A stretch of DNA of 64,000 bases from Pedobacter zeae (GTDB lineage: Bacteria > Bacteroidota > Bacteroidia > Sphingobacteriales > Sphingobacteriaceae). Where the stretch lies: contig NZ_JACIEF010000001.1 of assembly GCF_014196715.1 (NCBI RefSeq), positions 664,872 to 728,871 on the forward strand, given 5' to 3'. This document shows positions 26,964 through 36,200 of this stretch, in pieces; position 1 is the stretch's first letter; every line of letters begins with the position of its first letter. Made by a program: the position numbers and the translations under genes. The notes beneath the pieces are model-generated. The model saw nothing but the letters and a program-made list of their open reading frames with translations, was not told where the DNA came from and made no database searches.

Positions 26964-28472
26964 TTATGCAAAAAAACCATGTATAAACCATTTAAACTGC
27001 TTTTCGCTGGTATAATGCCCTGAGCGGAACAACCAATACCTGCGGCCCTGGTCGTCCTCTACCTGGTAATAATCGCGGTGTTCTCCCTGTTCCAGCCACC
27101 ATTCGCGTGCTATGCGCTCGGGGCCATCAGCCTTTACCACCTGGTGCCGAACACCTTTGTATATAAAAAACCTGGGCGGATGATCGGGTATAAGTGCCAT
27201 TACTTCAATGGCAACCGGTGCAGGCAGCAACTCAGTTGGCCGGGGCATATCTAAACGCCACGCTGCTGCTGGCTTTTCGGTTACCGAAAAGGTAGGCTGC
27301 ACCGAGCGCTCCGGCCAGTAATGTGAGGCAGGCAGGTAACGGCGAATTACATTAGGGCCAACCTTTACGGCTACCCGGTCTAATAACCTCATTATGCCCT
27401 GGTCGTCCAGGCCGGGTTTTACCGCCCACATGGTTTCCTGCGCTGCTGCTACATCGTCTACTTTAGGTACGTCTAAAATAAACAGCTCAATGCCAAGGCC
27501 GGGGCGTATGTGATCAATCTTTAACTTAAAAAGTTTTAATAAATGGCTTACACTATGGCTGGCCGCATTTGTACCAATGGCTATCTGTACCAGTTGCCCA
27601 TCCAGCCGGTAACCTGTTAAAATGCCGTGGCGCAGGCCTTTGCCAGCAGCCTTAAGCCTGGTGCAAAGGTTTTCCAATAGCCTGGTAATGGCCATTTCGA
27701 TGGCCACAGGTGTTCTGATCGGCTCTAAACAGGGCAACCTTTCCTGGAAATCTACCGGTACCTGCACTGGTACTAAAGTTTCCTGTTCGGTGCCCAGTGC
27801 CTGGGCCAGGCGCAATAAAAAACCTTCGCCAAAACGCCTGCGCAAAACAGACCGCGGCATGCCCATAAAACTTTTTACCTGGTAAAACCCAAGCTTGCGC
27901 AGCTTAGCCAGTATGGGCGCTTCTAGCCGTAAGGCTTCTGGTACTAAAGGGAGTAATGCGGTTGCCTGTTCACCGCTTGCCACCAGCGGGCTCACTTTGC
28001 CAAAGCGGGCTACTGCCCAGGCAGCGCCCGGGGTATCGGCAATGGCCAGCCTTACGGTATAGCCCTTGCTTTTTAACCTCAATACCATTTCTTTTATATA
28101 GGCGCGCTCGCCGCCCCAAAGGTGCGGGCAGCCGCTTACCTCTAACAGTAAGCCATCTTTAGCAAATTCATCTATGGCAACTATGGGGGCATAGCGGATA
28201 CACCATTCGGCAAGTGCCCTTAATAATTTTTCACATCTGCCGGGCTTATCGTTCAGTACTTCCAGACCTGCACAAATGGCTTTTGCATCTGCTGCACGCA
28301 TGCCTTTTTCAATCCCGGCTGCTGCGGCCAATGCACTTACGGCGGTAATCATCATCCGGCCATGTACAGGGGCTGCAAATACAAAAGGAACAGCGGCCAG
28401 CTCAGGCCGGCGGATCAGCTGCCAATCTGCCAATAGCTGGCAGAACCATATCGAAACAAAACGCCTTTGCAT
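26964..28472 (-). CDS. imuB: ImuB, Y-family polymerase-like mutasome adaptor
   Basis: A 502-aa Y-family-like protein. In known systems ImuB lacks polymerase activity and links ImuA and DnaE2 to the sliding clamp. The N-terminal palm reads RFVSIWFCQLLADW where active Y-family enzymes have Asp, and APIVAIDEFAKDGLLLEVSG where they have the SIDE(A/V) motif, so the first catalytic acid is absent, as expected for ImuB. A helix-hairpin-helix segment (LAKLRKLGFYQVKSFMGMP, about 190-210), a little-finger-like region and a C-terminal tail with IAREWWLEQGEHRDYYQVED complete it. It starts 5 bp after the imuA stop and ends 9 bp before dnaE2. Confidence 0.92.
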   Translation of the reverse strand: MQRRFVSIWFCQLLADWQLIRRPELAAVPFVFAAPVHGRMMITAVSALAAAAGIEKGMRAADAKAICAGLEVLNDKPGRCEKLLRALAEWCIRYAPIVAIDEFAKDGLLLEVSGCPHLWGGERAYIKEMVLRLKSKGYTVRLAIADTPGAAWAVARFGKVSPLVASGEQATALLPLVPEALRLEAPILAKLRKLGFYQVKSFMGMPRSVLRRRFGEGFLLRLAQALGTEQETLVPVQVPVDFQERLPCLEPIRTPVAIEMAITRLLENLCTRLKAAGKGLRHGILTGYRLDGQLVQIAIGTNAASHSVSHLLKLFKLKIDHIRPGLGIELFILDVPKVDDVAAAQETMWAVKPGLDDQGIMRLLDRVAVKVGPNVIRRYLPASHYWPERSVQPTFSVTEKPAAAWRLDMPRPTELLPAPVAIEVMALIPDHPPRFFIYKGVRHQVVKADGPERIAREWWLEQGEHRDYYQVEDDQGRRYWLFRSGHYTSEKQFKWFIHGFFA

Positions 28473-28477
28473 ATTTT

Positions 28478-29215
28478 TTATCCAATCTGCCGCTGTTCAC
28501 CGCTTTTCCAGTCATCCTGCTGCAATGCCTGTTTAATTTCTAAAAAGCCAGTACCCGCCCATTCCATCATCCAGCTCCCGGGTATCCCGTTTCTCACTTT
28601 CAGCAAGGCTACCTGCCAGCGCGGAAAACCCAGGCCTGGCATGCCCGCCTCCAAAACACTGGGCAAGGGGCTAATCTGCCATCGGGCAGTAGCAATGGTA
28701 CTGGCCATTCTGCGTGTATCTTTACGCATAATAAAACCGGTAACCCCGCTTTCTTCTACGGCAAGCTGTAACCTTCTCGATTCGATCAGGCCCAGGGCAT
28801 CAACCTCTGCCACTACAACTGCTAATCCTTTGCACCGCAAGGCCTCTTCCATAACCCAAAGGGCATCTTTTTCGGTATCAACATCGATAAAAATAATCCG
28901 TTCTGTGGCTACATTAAAAGCGCTGAGCGCTGCGGGGAATAAATGCCTTGCGGTGCTAATCCATAGGCTTGCGGCGCCATCGTTCATTAAAGCAGCAAGA
29001 AGCCCCGCAATAAAGCCATCGCTGGCGGCGGCATCTTCGGGGCATACGGCAATAAATTCATGTATGGCCCCTTTCGGAAACACACCACCAGGAAAGGCAT
29101 CTTCAATGGCACCAAGGCCAATTCGGTCAGCCCTACCTTCAGCGGCTGGCTTAAAGCCCTGCCACATTAAAATATCCTGTTGCAGTTTATGCACCAATTC
29201 GCTTTTAGTGTTCAT
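28478..29215 (-). CDS. imuA: ImuA, RecA-like mutasome protein
   Basis: A 245-aa protein of the ImuA/SulA-like RecA-related family, first gene of the imuA-imuB-dnaE2 operon. The N-terminus LVHKLQQDILMWQGFKPA precedes a degenerate P-loop region (LGAIEDAFPGGVFPKGAIHE, FIAVCPEDAAASDGF), then a RecA-like beta-sheet with IIFIDVDTEKDALWVMEEAL and CKGLAVVVAEVDALGLIESR. A canonical GxxxxGKT is missing, which is common in this family. ImuA modulates RecA and binds ImuB. An AT-rich 670-bp gap upstream holds a TATGTTTG element about 50 bp before the start. Confidence 0.88.
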   Translation of the reverse strand: MNTKSELVHKLQQDILMWQGFKPAAEGRADRIGLGAIEDAFPGGVFPKGAIHEFIAVCPEDAAASDGFIAGLLAALMNDGAASLWISTARHLFPAALSAFNVATERIIFIDVDTEKDALWVMEEALRCKGLAVVVAEVDALGLIESRRLQLAVEESGVTGFIMRKDTRRMASTIATARWQISPLPSVLEAGMPGLGFPRWQVALLKVRNGIPGSWMMEWAGTGFLEIKQALQQDDWKSGEQRQIG

Positions 29216-29264
29216 GTTTTGCTAAAATGATTAGCTATTATTGTTAGTTTCCGTAATTTTACAA

Positions 29265-29272
29265 CAAACATA
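29265..29272 (-). promoter_or_regulatory. Candidate -7 element (TATGTTTG) for imuA operon
   Basis: On the - strand TATGTTTG matches TAnnTTTG and lies about 50 bp before the imuA start. No good -33 TTG is found at the usual distance. The near-palindrome GTAATTTTAC (29252-29261) just downstream could bind a damage-responsive repressor, but no Bacteroidota LexA consensus was applied. Confidence 0.35.
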
Positions 29273-29891
29273 ATACTAAAAAAGTTAGTAAAAAATAAAT
29301 ATTTAAAACCCTGGTGTTTCAGTAAGTAAAAGTTTCAAGCATGTGTGGTGTAATTATTTAGATAGGGTCTTGATGGAAAAATAAGCATCAGTAAATTTGC
29401 AGCGAAAGGAAATGGCTTGGCAGGCTAAATGTCTGGTTTTGGTGCTGTGCAAAAAAAGGGATAACCAAATACATGATTACCCCCATCTAAATTAACGCTC
29501 TCGGGCTTTTGCCAGATGCAGGACTCTCACCCCCTGCATTACATTATACGTAAAAATTTATGAAGCAGTTTTCATAAAGTGCAGATAAAATATTTACCTT
29601 GCCTACCATTTTAAAAGATGAATCTGCTTCATTAAAGATAAAAGGGTAATGCCAAAACCATATTCACTTACAGCTGTTGAGCATCAAAATAAAACCTCAA
29701 TATGAAGCTTCATTTACGTTCAACTTTAATGCTTTTAATCAAGCTGCCATTGCGTTCCCGGTATAATAACCTGATTAGAATACGTAAATCATCTTTAATC
29801 TTTACAGATTTATTGATTGTTTCCAAAGATCCTTTTATATTAGTTACAAGTTGATATTCGTTTTTATCCGCCAGCAATCTAATTAAATATT
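29273..29891. other. AT-rich intergenic region between imuA and defence island
   Basis: About 620 bp without a credible gene. It contains a 7-bp hairpin (ATGCAGG/CCTGCAT, 29516-29539) and a 9-bp inverted pair, ATGAAGCAG near 29560 and CTGCTTCAT near 29626. I see no coding signal and no RNA gene. It probably marks the left boundary of a horizontally acquired island. Confidence 0.5.
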
Positions 29892-30644
29892 ATGGATCAA
29901 TTAAATAATTATGCTGATAGCCGGCTGATTCGTGGGTGCATCTATTGCGGTGGACCTGCTGAGACAAGAGATCACGTCCCATCTAAATGTCTTTTGGAAG
30001 CCCCATATCCCACAAACCTTCCCGTTGTTGGATGCTGCAGTACCTGTAACCAAGGCTTTTCAATAGATGAAGAATATTTCGCATGTCTGATCGAAAGTGC
30101 CCGCTGCGGTTCCACAGATCCCACAAAAATAATCCGGCCTTCGGTAGCACGAAAAATGGAAAAATCAAGCGCACTACGCAAGAGAATCGAAGATTCTCGA
30201 ACGATAGCAGATGGCATAAGTGGCTTCGTCCCGGAGATGGAACGTGTACAGAATGTGATGTTTAAACTTGCCCGCGGTCATGCCGCTTTTGAACTCAGCC
30301 TGATATGTGGTGACACCCCTGATCATTTCTGGTGCGGCACCCTTTCATCGTTACCTCCGGAAAATCACGATATTTTCAACTCGGTCCACTTTCAGGAAGT
30401 ATTGGGAGAAGTAGGCTCCCGCAATCAACAACGCTTAATGGTCATTCAAATGCCCATACACTCCCAGAACGGTGAGATGCATAACGTAGGAATGCTCATT
30501 AATGATTGGGTAGATGTACAGGATAATAACTACAGGTACATCGCTATTGATGATATGGGTGTAGTTATCATCAGGATCGTGATTGCTGAATTCTTTGCCT
30601 GCGAAGTTGTCTGGGGCATATTAGAAGATGAAACACAAAGTTGA
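29892..30644 (+). CDS. HNH-like zinc-binding protein of unknown function
   Basis: A 250-aa protein whose N-terminus has an HNH-nuclease-like zinc site: CIYCGGPAETRDHVPSKCLL (starting near residue 16), GCCSTCNQGFSIDEEYFACL. The paired CxxC motifs and DH/N residues fit a treble-clef HNH fold. The remaining 170 residues are mixed alpha/beta with no known motif. It sits 21 bp before vsr in the same orientation and so is likely part of the defence island, perhaps as an accessory nuclease. Catalytic competence is uncertain, since HNH-like zinc modules can also only bind DNA. Confidence 0.7.
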   Translation: MDQLNNYADSRLIRGCIYCGGPAETRDHVPSKCLLEAPYPTNLPVVGCCSTCNQGFSIDEEYFACLIESARCGSTDPTKIIRPSVARKMEKSSALRKRIEDSRTIADGISGFVPEMERVQNVMFKLARGHAAFELSLICGDTPDHFWCGTLSSLPPENHDIFNSVHFQEVLGEVGSRNQQRLMVIQMPIHSQNGEMHNVGMLINDWVDVQDNNYRYIAIDDMGVVIIRIVIAEFFACEVVWGILEDETQS

Positions 30645-30665
30645 GAAAAGATTGTTGATAATTAA

Positions 30666-31103
30666 ATGGCAGATGTACACAGCAAAGAAACCCGCTCATA
30701 CAACATGAGTCGCATTAAGAGCAAAAATACTAAGCCGGAAATTTTTGTGCGCAAGTTTCTACATACAAATGGTTTCAGATATCGCCTCCACGTTAAAGAT
30801 TTACCGGGTAAGCCCGATATTGTGTTACCAAAATATAAAACCGTTATATTTGTAAATGGTTGTTTCTGGCATGGCCATGACCAATGCAGGTATTACGTAA
30901 TTCCGAAAACTAAAACTGAATGGTGGCTAAGTAAGATAAACGGAAATAAGGCTAAAGATATAATCAATGTCAATTCATTAAAAAAAGCAGGTTGGAGAGT
31001 TATCGTGGTATGGGAATGCGAATTGAAACCTAAGACAATAAAGGCCACCCTTCAGACAATAGTAGAAACAATGTATGATCTAAGCAAGATTCCAAAACTC
31101 TGA
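30666..31103 (+). CDS. vsr: Very short patch repair endonuclease Vsr
   Basis: A 145-aa Vsr-type endonuclease, which nicks at T:G mismatches produced by deamination of 5-methylcytosine within the target of a partner methyltransferase. Hallmarks are SYNMSRIKSKNTKPEIFVRK, the catalytic LPGKPDIVLPKYKTVIFV with Asp near residue 51, and NGCFWHGHDQCRYYVIPKTK with zinc-binding Cys/His residues. Full length. It precedes the C5-methyltransferase gene by 70 bp on the same strand, the classical partnership that limits C-to-T mutation at methylated sites. Expanded Vsr proteins also occur in anti-phage systems. Confidence 0.95.
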   Translation: MADVHSKETRSYNMSRIKSKNTKPEIFVRKFLHTNGFRYRLHVKDLPGKPDIVLPKYKTVIFVNGCFWHGHDQCRYYVIPKTKTEWWLSKINGNKAKDIINVNSLKKAGWRVIVVWECELKPKTIKATLQTIVETMYDLSKIPKL

Positions 31104-31173
31104 ACGTTTTTCTTTCAAAAACATGGAACGCTGCGAAAACTTTTTTTAACTTCGACCTTTAATTATATTTAAC

Positions 31174-32421
31174 GTGAACTATATCGATCTCTTCGCTGGT
31201 GCCGGAGGCCTTTCAGAAGGCTTTAAAAGAGCAGGTTATTCTCCTGTTGCACATGTCGAGATTGACGTTGCGGCTTCTTACTCGCTTAGGACTAGAGCTG
31301 CTTATTATTATCTTAAAGAAAGTGATCGCTTAAATCACTATCATTCTTATTTAAAAGGGGATATAACTCGAAAAGATCTTTACAGTTTAATGCCGCAGGA
31401 AATTTTAGACTCAGTCATTAACCTCGGGATTGGCGATGAAAACAATCAGAAAATTTTCAGTCTTATAGATAAAAACCTTCAGGGTAACAATGAAATAGAT
31501 CTTATCGTTGGCGGGCCACCGTGTCAGGCATATTCCCTGGTAGGCCGTGCAAGGTCTGAGCATGGTATGAAGAAAGATTCCCGTAATTTTCTTTACGTTC
31601 AATACGCAAACTACCTGGAGAAATATAAACCTAAGATGTTTGTATTCGAAAACGTGTTAGGTTTAAAGTCTGCAGGTGGCGGAGTTTATTTACAGAACAT
31701 GGAAAAACTCTTTTACAAAAAAGGGTACAGCATTCATATTTTTTCGGTTAAAGCAGAAAACTTTGGTGTATTACAAAAACGCAGGCGTTTGATTATCATT
31801 GGCTGGAGAAAAGATTTTATTCCAAATCTGCCGGATTTGGATAACTATAAAAGTGGCCTGACTGCTAATGTATCAAGCTTATTTGCTGATTTGCCAGCCA
31901 TACAGGCAGGGGAGGGAAAAGATAAGTTTTTAAATTATACTGCTAATAAAAACGAATATCTTGAAGCTGCTCATATACGAAATGAGATCACCACACTAAC
32001 ACAGCACATAGCCAGGCCACACGCTTTGCAGGATAAAGAAATTTATCGCATCGCTGTTGACAAATGGAATAATGATAAAGAACGTCTCAATTATAATGAT
32101 TTACCAGATCGCTTAAAAACCCATGAAAACAGATCTTCCTTCTTTGATAGATTTAAGGTAGTGGCCGCAGATCTGGAGGCATCACAAACAGTAGTTGCTC
32201 ACATTGCAAAGGATGGACATTATTATATCCATCCCGATGAATTACAAAACAGGTCTATATCTGTTAGAGAAGCAGCTCGCTTACAATCCTTCCCAGACGA
32301 TTTTTATTTTGAAGGTGTAAAAGAAGGAGCAAACCGTACTGCTGCATTCAAGCAGATCGGTAATGCGGTTCCTTGCTTACTTGGCCAACAAATAGCTGTT
32401 GAAATAAAAGATCTCCTTTAA
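31174..32421 (+). CDS. dcm: DNA (cytosine-5-)-methyltransferase
   Basis: A 415-aa C5-cytosine methyltransferase starting at GTG. Motif I is LFAGAGGLSEGF (residues 6-17), motif IV GGPPCQAYSLVGR with the catalytic Cys, motif VI ENVLGL, motif VIII QKRRRLIIIG, and motif X QIGNAVPCLLGQQ at the C-terminus. The target-recognition region is about residues 215-335 and its sequence specificity cannot be read by eye. The preceding vsr gene implies a partner repair role. The gene is convergent with the AIPR gene and their stop codons overlap in TTTAAA. In predicted restriction systems of this type, the methyltransferase protects host DNA against the companion nuclease genes. Confidence 0.95.
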   Translation: MNYIDLFAGAGGLSEGFKRAGYSPVAHVEIDVAASYSLRTRAAYYYLKESDRLNHYHSYLKGDITRKDLYSLMPQEILDSVINLGIGDENNQKIFSLIDKNLQGNNEIDLIVGGPPCQAYSLVGRARSEHGMKKDSRNFLYVQYANYLEKYKPKMFVFENVLGLKSAGGGVYLQNMEKLFYKKGYSIHIFSVKAENFGVLQKRRRLIIIGWRKDFIPNLPDLDNYKSGLTANVSSLFADLPAIQAGEGKDKFLNYTANKNEYLEAAHIRNEITTLTQHIARPHALQDKEIYRIAVDKWNNDKERLNYNDLPDRLKTHENRSSFFDRFKVVAADLEASQTVVAHIAKDGHYYIHPDELQNRSISVREAARLQSFPDDFYFEGVKEGANRTAAFKQIGNAVPCLLGQQIAVEIKDLL

Positions 32422-34793
32422 ATCATAATCTTAAACTTTTCTAGTTTTTTAATTGAATTGAAGGCTTTAATTAGCGCTAATTCTTTTACTTTTTCTTTTT
32501 TCTGAAATGAATTGTAAACAGATTTTACATTGCTAAGTTCCAAATGGTCGAATATTTTAGTTTGACTTGCAACATCTATAATTCTTTTCCACTCTTCTTT
32601 TGAAAGGAGTAAAAGTTTATCATAAATAAATTTAACTTCAATAGATTCTTCGTCTTTTAATTTGGATAAAGACTTAATGGTTTCCATTAATGAAGGTTTT
32701 TCCTTCATATAGCTCAGGACCTTACTTCCAAATGAAATCTCACGTGATGATAAATTTTTATTGTCTTTTATTTTTTTGAGTAAATCAAAAGCTAAATAAT
32801 AATCAAATCCTTCCGGTTTATTTTGATCTACATATGTTCTGAAACCATCCCAAAATTTAATCCCTGTTTTTCTTATTTCACTTATTGTAAAAAGATCATT
32901 TTCGAGATCATTTGTGTCTATTTCTTTTTCAGTTTCTCTAGCGTCTCTTTCTTGTTCGCTTACGAGATAATTCTTTAATGTGTTTTCTAAATTCTCAGGA
33001 TAATTTGCATTTTTTAAGTTTGTCCAAGAGGCCTCCTTTTTCACATATTCTGAGAATAGTGTATTATTAGATGCCTTTAATAAGTGTTGGTAGACAAAAA
33101 TCAACAATCTTTTTAATGTACTGTTTAATTCGTCATCAATTTTCTGATCATCATAAATTTTCCACAGATCAATTCTATTCTTAGTCAAATAATGGAAATA
33201 GGAAACGGTATAAGCTACGGTAAATGACTTTAAGTTCGTATCGCCAATTGCATCCACATTTTTTCTGCCAAAAAGCTTGTCTACAGATTTAAAAACGATT
33301 GCGTTAGCGATTAATTTTCTATAAAAGTTTTCTCCTGGTAGTTTATTCTTTTTGACTAACTCCTCAATCTTTTTCGTGTAATGGATAAAGCTCTTTTGAG
33401 AACCAAGAGATACATGATGAGGTTGTAAATCCCAAATGTTGATGTATTTAGCGACATCTGATTTGACAAACTTAAAGCTATTTGGATTTTGTTCTTTAAA
33501 CTTTTTTTGCTGACTTAAAGTTTGTTTGTTAAGCGTTTCTCTGTATTGACCACTTGCTCGCTCAAAAAACCATAATACCGATTGATTTCTATTTTCAGGA
33601 TTAACAACATATTTTCTTCTCGATAGATTTTCTATCTGAACAAAATAAGGATTGTTAGAAGATAGGTCTAATTCAGTAACCTTGTTTTGGCTATTTGCAA
33701 ATCTCGCAATATTAGGAACTTCTTCATTTTTTTTCTCCTTATCCTTAATAACTGTGAGTTTCATTTGAACGAAAATTTTGTTCAAATCAGCATCTTTATA
33801 CTTTTTTTGAGTATGATAAAGTGACGCCGTTGTTTGTCCACCGTTAACAATCTGAAAATCGTTTAAATGAGTGATAACCAATTGATCGCCGACAACGGCT
33901 GTCGTAACATTTTCAGCCGTCGCAGTTATGCCATTGTTATAAGGTAAAAACATATGAGGTTTATCTTGAATAGTATCACGTATTCCTTTATTGAATTTTC
34001 CAGCTTGACCTAGAAAAGCTCTAACATTGCTTTCCAATAACTCGTTAGAAAATTCTGCATAAAGTTTTGCTAGAACTATTCCGGGAACAATAGTTAAATA
34101 ACAGTCATATGTTTCGTCTATCGTCGGAACCTTTAAACAAGGAAGGCCTTCTCCTTTTGTGGTAAATTTTTCAAATTCTATTTCTATAGGTTCGTGAATA
34201 CTGTTGGCCTCATTAATTTTAAATAACCTGTTGACATCCCAAGTATGTACAAATACACTGATGTCATTTATTTCCAGTTGCTCTTTATCGTGGTTTGAAA
34301 ATCCATTAATTAGAAAAAAAATATTTATCCTGTCAAAGTCGTTACCTTGTTTTGAAATGATTTTAATGAGTTCTATTAGCTCTGTATGCGAATGATCCAA
34401 ATAATCTATGTGTCTTTTTAAAGCTCCATTAATAAATTTCTTTATTTGGTTGAGTGATTTGGTATAATCGGCTTGAGTAATACTGTATTCGTAACTATCA
34501 TTTCTATAATAAGTAATAAATAAATCTAAAGTCTCGAAATAGGTTTTATTGTTCTCATCTTTAAACTGATCTTTTAAACAATAGCCATTTATCTTCCATT
34601 CCACCCCGCCTTGACTGTTAGGATGTATGTACGACAATACTCTCGCACCTTCAGATTTGCCTATTTTTTCAAGTACTTCGATACAATATTCTGTAAATTT
34701 ATCTTCAAAACTGGCGCCTTCACCATCAGAATAAACTAATGATGCTACATCTGATGTTAATTCTTCAATATAGTTAGTAAGAGCTCTTTCCAT
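32418..34793 (-). CDS. AIPR-family (abortive infection phage resistance) protein
   Basis: A 791-aa protein of the AIPR family. The signature region is in the middle: MFLPYNNGITATAENVTTAV (about residues 280-300), LNDFQIVNGGQTTASLYHTQ with NGGQT (about 320), VPNIARFANSQNKVTELDLS and NPYFVQIENLSRRK. The C-terminal third is helical and charged. AIPR proteins occur in restriction-modification and abortive infection clusters and are thought to be phage-triggered effectors with a possible nuclease role; the mechanism is not established. It is the last gene of a leftward operon and its ATG touches the stop of the upstream PD-(D/E)XK gene. It ends head-to-head with the methyltransferase gene. Confidence 0.88.
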   Translation of the reverse strand: MERALTNYIEELTSDVASLVYSDGEGASFEDKFTEYCIEVLEKIGKSEGARVLSYIHPNSQGGVEWKINGYCLKDQFKDENNKTYFETLDLFITYYRNDSYEYSITQADYTKSLNQIKKFINGALKRHIDYLDHSHTELIELIKIISKQGNDFDRINIFFLINGFSNHDKEQLEINDISVFVHTWDVNRLFKINEANSIHEPIEIEFEKFTTKGEGLPCLKVPTIDETYDCYLTIVPGIVLAKLYAEFSNELLESNVRAFLGQAGKFNKGIRDTIQDKPHMFLPYNNGITATAENVTTAVVGDQLVITHLNDFQIVNGGQTTASLYHTQKKYKDADLNKIFVQMKLTVIKDKEKKNEEVPNIARFANSQNKVTELDLSSNNPYFVQIENLSRRKYVVNPENRNQSVLWFFERASGQYRETLNKQTLSQQKKFKEQNPNSFKFVKSDVAKYINIWDLQPHHVSLGSQKSFIHYTKKIEELVKKNKLPGENFYRKLIANAIVFKSVDKLFGRKNVDAIGDTNLKSFTVAYTVSYFHYLTKNRIDLWKIYDDQKIDDELNSTLKRLLIFVYQHLLKASNNTLFSEYVKKEASWTNLKNANYPENLENTLKNYLVSEQERDARETEKEIDTNDLENDLFTISEIRKTGIKFWDGFRTYVDQNKPEGFDYYLAFDLLKKIKDNKNLSSREISFGSKVLSYMKEKPSLMETIKSLSKLKDEESIEVKFIYDKLLLLSKEEWKRIIDVASQTKIFDHLELSNVKSVYNSFQKKEKVKELALIKAFNSIKKLEKFKIMI

Positions 34794-35764
34794 TAATTTA
34801 ATGAATTTGTTATTATATGGGGTTCAATTTTAAATTCATCAACTGCGGAAAGTTCAATGGAATAAGATGTATTGTAAATCCCCGACGGCAGTTGTGATTT
34901 TATGATCCTTGGAAAATCTTGGTTGATATTGTAGTAGTATATCTGTTTGATAGAATACATCGTATTATAATGCTGTTCGTCACTAGCTAAATAGCCTAAA
35001 AGTAATAGTCTTTCATTAAAGAATTTCAGCTTATCTAAATCCAAATGTAATTTATCACTTATTTGAAAAACTAACGAGTTTAAAGAAAAACCATTTTCTT
35101 TTACATTTTCAACTAAATAAAGAATAAGATAAAGTTTGTCTACATTTTGAGTATCTAGTTGTCCCTCATTTGTGATTTTTAGGCTAGGATGCTTCGATGA
35201 AGTAAGTTTTATTTCAACGCCAATATCGCCAAATCTAAAATCTTTATCATCTTGCTCAGGGCCTGTCCAAGCACTTAATATTTTGTCAGTTGGCAAATTG
35301 TTGTCAATCAGATAATTGATAAAGATAAGTTCTCCTAATAAGCCCTTTTGATATTCAAGAGACATTCCACTAAAGCTAATTTTATCAAATAGCTTTTTCC
35401 ATTTAAAAATTACATTTAAGGTCTTAGTTAGCGCTTCATTTTCGGAAGTTGTTGTTGTAATATCTTCTATGATGTTTTGAATAAACAACGCGAAGATATC
35501 TTTCAACTCATTATCTATAAGATGAATATTTAATTCAAGGGAGCTATCAGTTTCAAAAGAAAATATTTCGACACCTTTGAAACGATAATTTTTGAGTTCA
35601 GGAATTACCACGTTTTTTGCAACAGACATGATATACAAATACTGTCCTGTTATATTGTTAGTGCAAGCATAGCAATTTAAATGTGCGATATTTTCAAGCC
35701 TTGTTTTTATAATGAAATCACCTGTTGGTTTCTGGGCCTCCCAGATTGATTTGATGTTTACCAT
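34793..35764 (-). CDS. PD-(D/E)XK motif protein (DUF4420-type restriction nuclease)
   Basis: A 323-aa protein of the PD-(D/E)XK nuclease group found with AIPR and Z1 genes. The core is LLGELIFINYLIDNNLP (catalytic Glu near residue 140) followed by DFRFGDIGVEIKLTSSKHPS, where Asp and the E-x-K (Glu, Lys) form the metal-binding nuclease site, and LYLILYLVENV. The N-terminal 120 residues are a beta-rich domain. It begins 3 bp after the stop of the 132-aa gene and ends overlapping the AIPR start, so the three genes are one operon. By analogy it is the restriction nuclease subunit of a methyltransferase-Vsr associated system. Confidence 0.82.
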   Translation of the reverse strand: MVNIKSIWEAQKPTGDFIIKTRLENIAHLNCYACTNNITGQYLYIMSVAKNVVIPELKNYRFKGVEIFSFETDSSLELNIHLIDNELKDIFALFIQNIIEDITTTTSENEALTKTLNVIFKWKKLFDKISFSGMSLEYQKGLLGELIFINYLIDNNLPTDKILSAWTGPEQDDKDFRFGDIGVEIKLTSSKHPSLKITNEGQLDTQNVDKLYLILYLVENVKENGFSLNSLVFQISDKLHLDLDKLKFFNERLLLLGYLASDEQHYNTMYSIKQIYYYNINQDFPRIIKSQLPSGIYNTSYSIELSAVDEFKIEPHIITNSLN

Positions 35765-35767
35765 AAG

Positions 35768-36166
35768 CTATTCGTTATCATTATTTGGCGAATCGTCGTC
35801 GTCTTGTAATTCTTCATCAAAACCGTCGAAAATTGTGGTGGTATATGAAATTTTTACTTCATTTTCAATTTTCGGAAAATGAAGACTGTAACCAATTATC
35901 GGAATTCCATTATTTACATTTGGTGTTCCCCTTTCGTCTAATGCATAAATTAAAAGCAAACCTTTTTTTTCAATGGCTCTTTGTTCTTTTATTTCTTTAT
36001 TACTCTTCAATCCATTAGTTGCTAAATCAACTTGTCTGTCTTTTAGATCATCAATTTGATTTTTTGAGATGAAATAATAGTCACTTGCCCTAGTTATTTT
36101 GGGCTGATTACGCACACTGCATCCCAAAGTGATTTTTTCTCCATTAAAATGCAAGTCATAGGTCAT
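35768..36166 (-). CDS. Short protein resembling the C-terminal end of a Z1-domain protein (probable truncated gene)
   Basis: A 132-aa reading frame directly upstream of the PD-(D/E)XK gene (gap 3 bp). The segment RAIEKKGLLLIYALDERGTP, followed by IPIIGYSLHFP, resembles the C-terminal end of Z1-domain (helicase-like) proteins, which precede DUF4420 and AIPR genes in related defence clusters. That match is from memory and unverified. The frame stays open upstream of the ATG (codons E-K-E-N-V before M) to a TAA at 36191-36193, and putative prophage DNA begins about 36183. I infer that the gene is the tail end of a longer gene interrupted by the prophage, whose remainder may lie beyond the prophage's other end. 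An independent small protein with an acidic tail (EELQDDDDSPNNDNE) is the alternative. Confidence 0.5.
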   Translation of the reverse strand: MTYDLHFNGEKITLGCSVRNQPKITRASDYYFISKNQIDDLKDRQVDLATNGLKSNKEIKEQRAIEKKGLLLIYALDERGTPNVNNGIPIIGYSLHFPKIENEVKISYTTTIFDGFDEELQDDDDSPNNDNE

Positions 36167-36200
36167 AACATTTTCTTTTTCTTGCCTCTCTTAGATCGCG

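Noticed and set aside
28467..29225. A 252-codon open frame on the + strand opposite imuA
   Set aside because: It is antisense to a well-recognised gene, rich in Ser/Ala/Lys shadow codons and has no family features.
29516..29539. Small hairpin ATGCAGG/CCTGCAT in the imuA-HNH gap
   Set aside because: Short stem, 9-10-nt loop, no T tract and no neighbouring gene end; not enough for an RNA gene.
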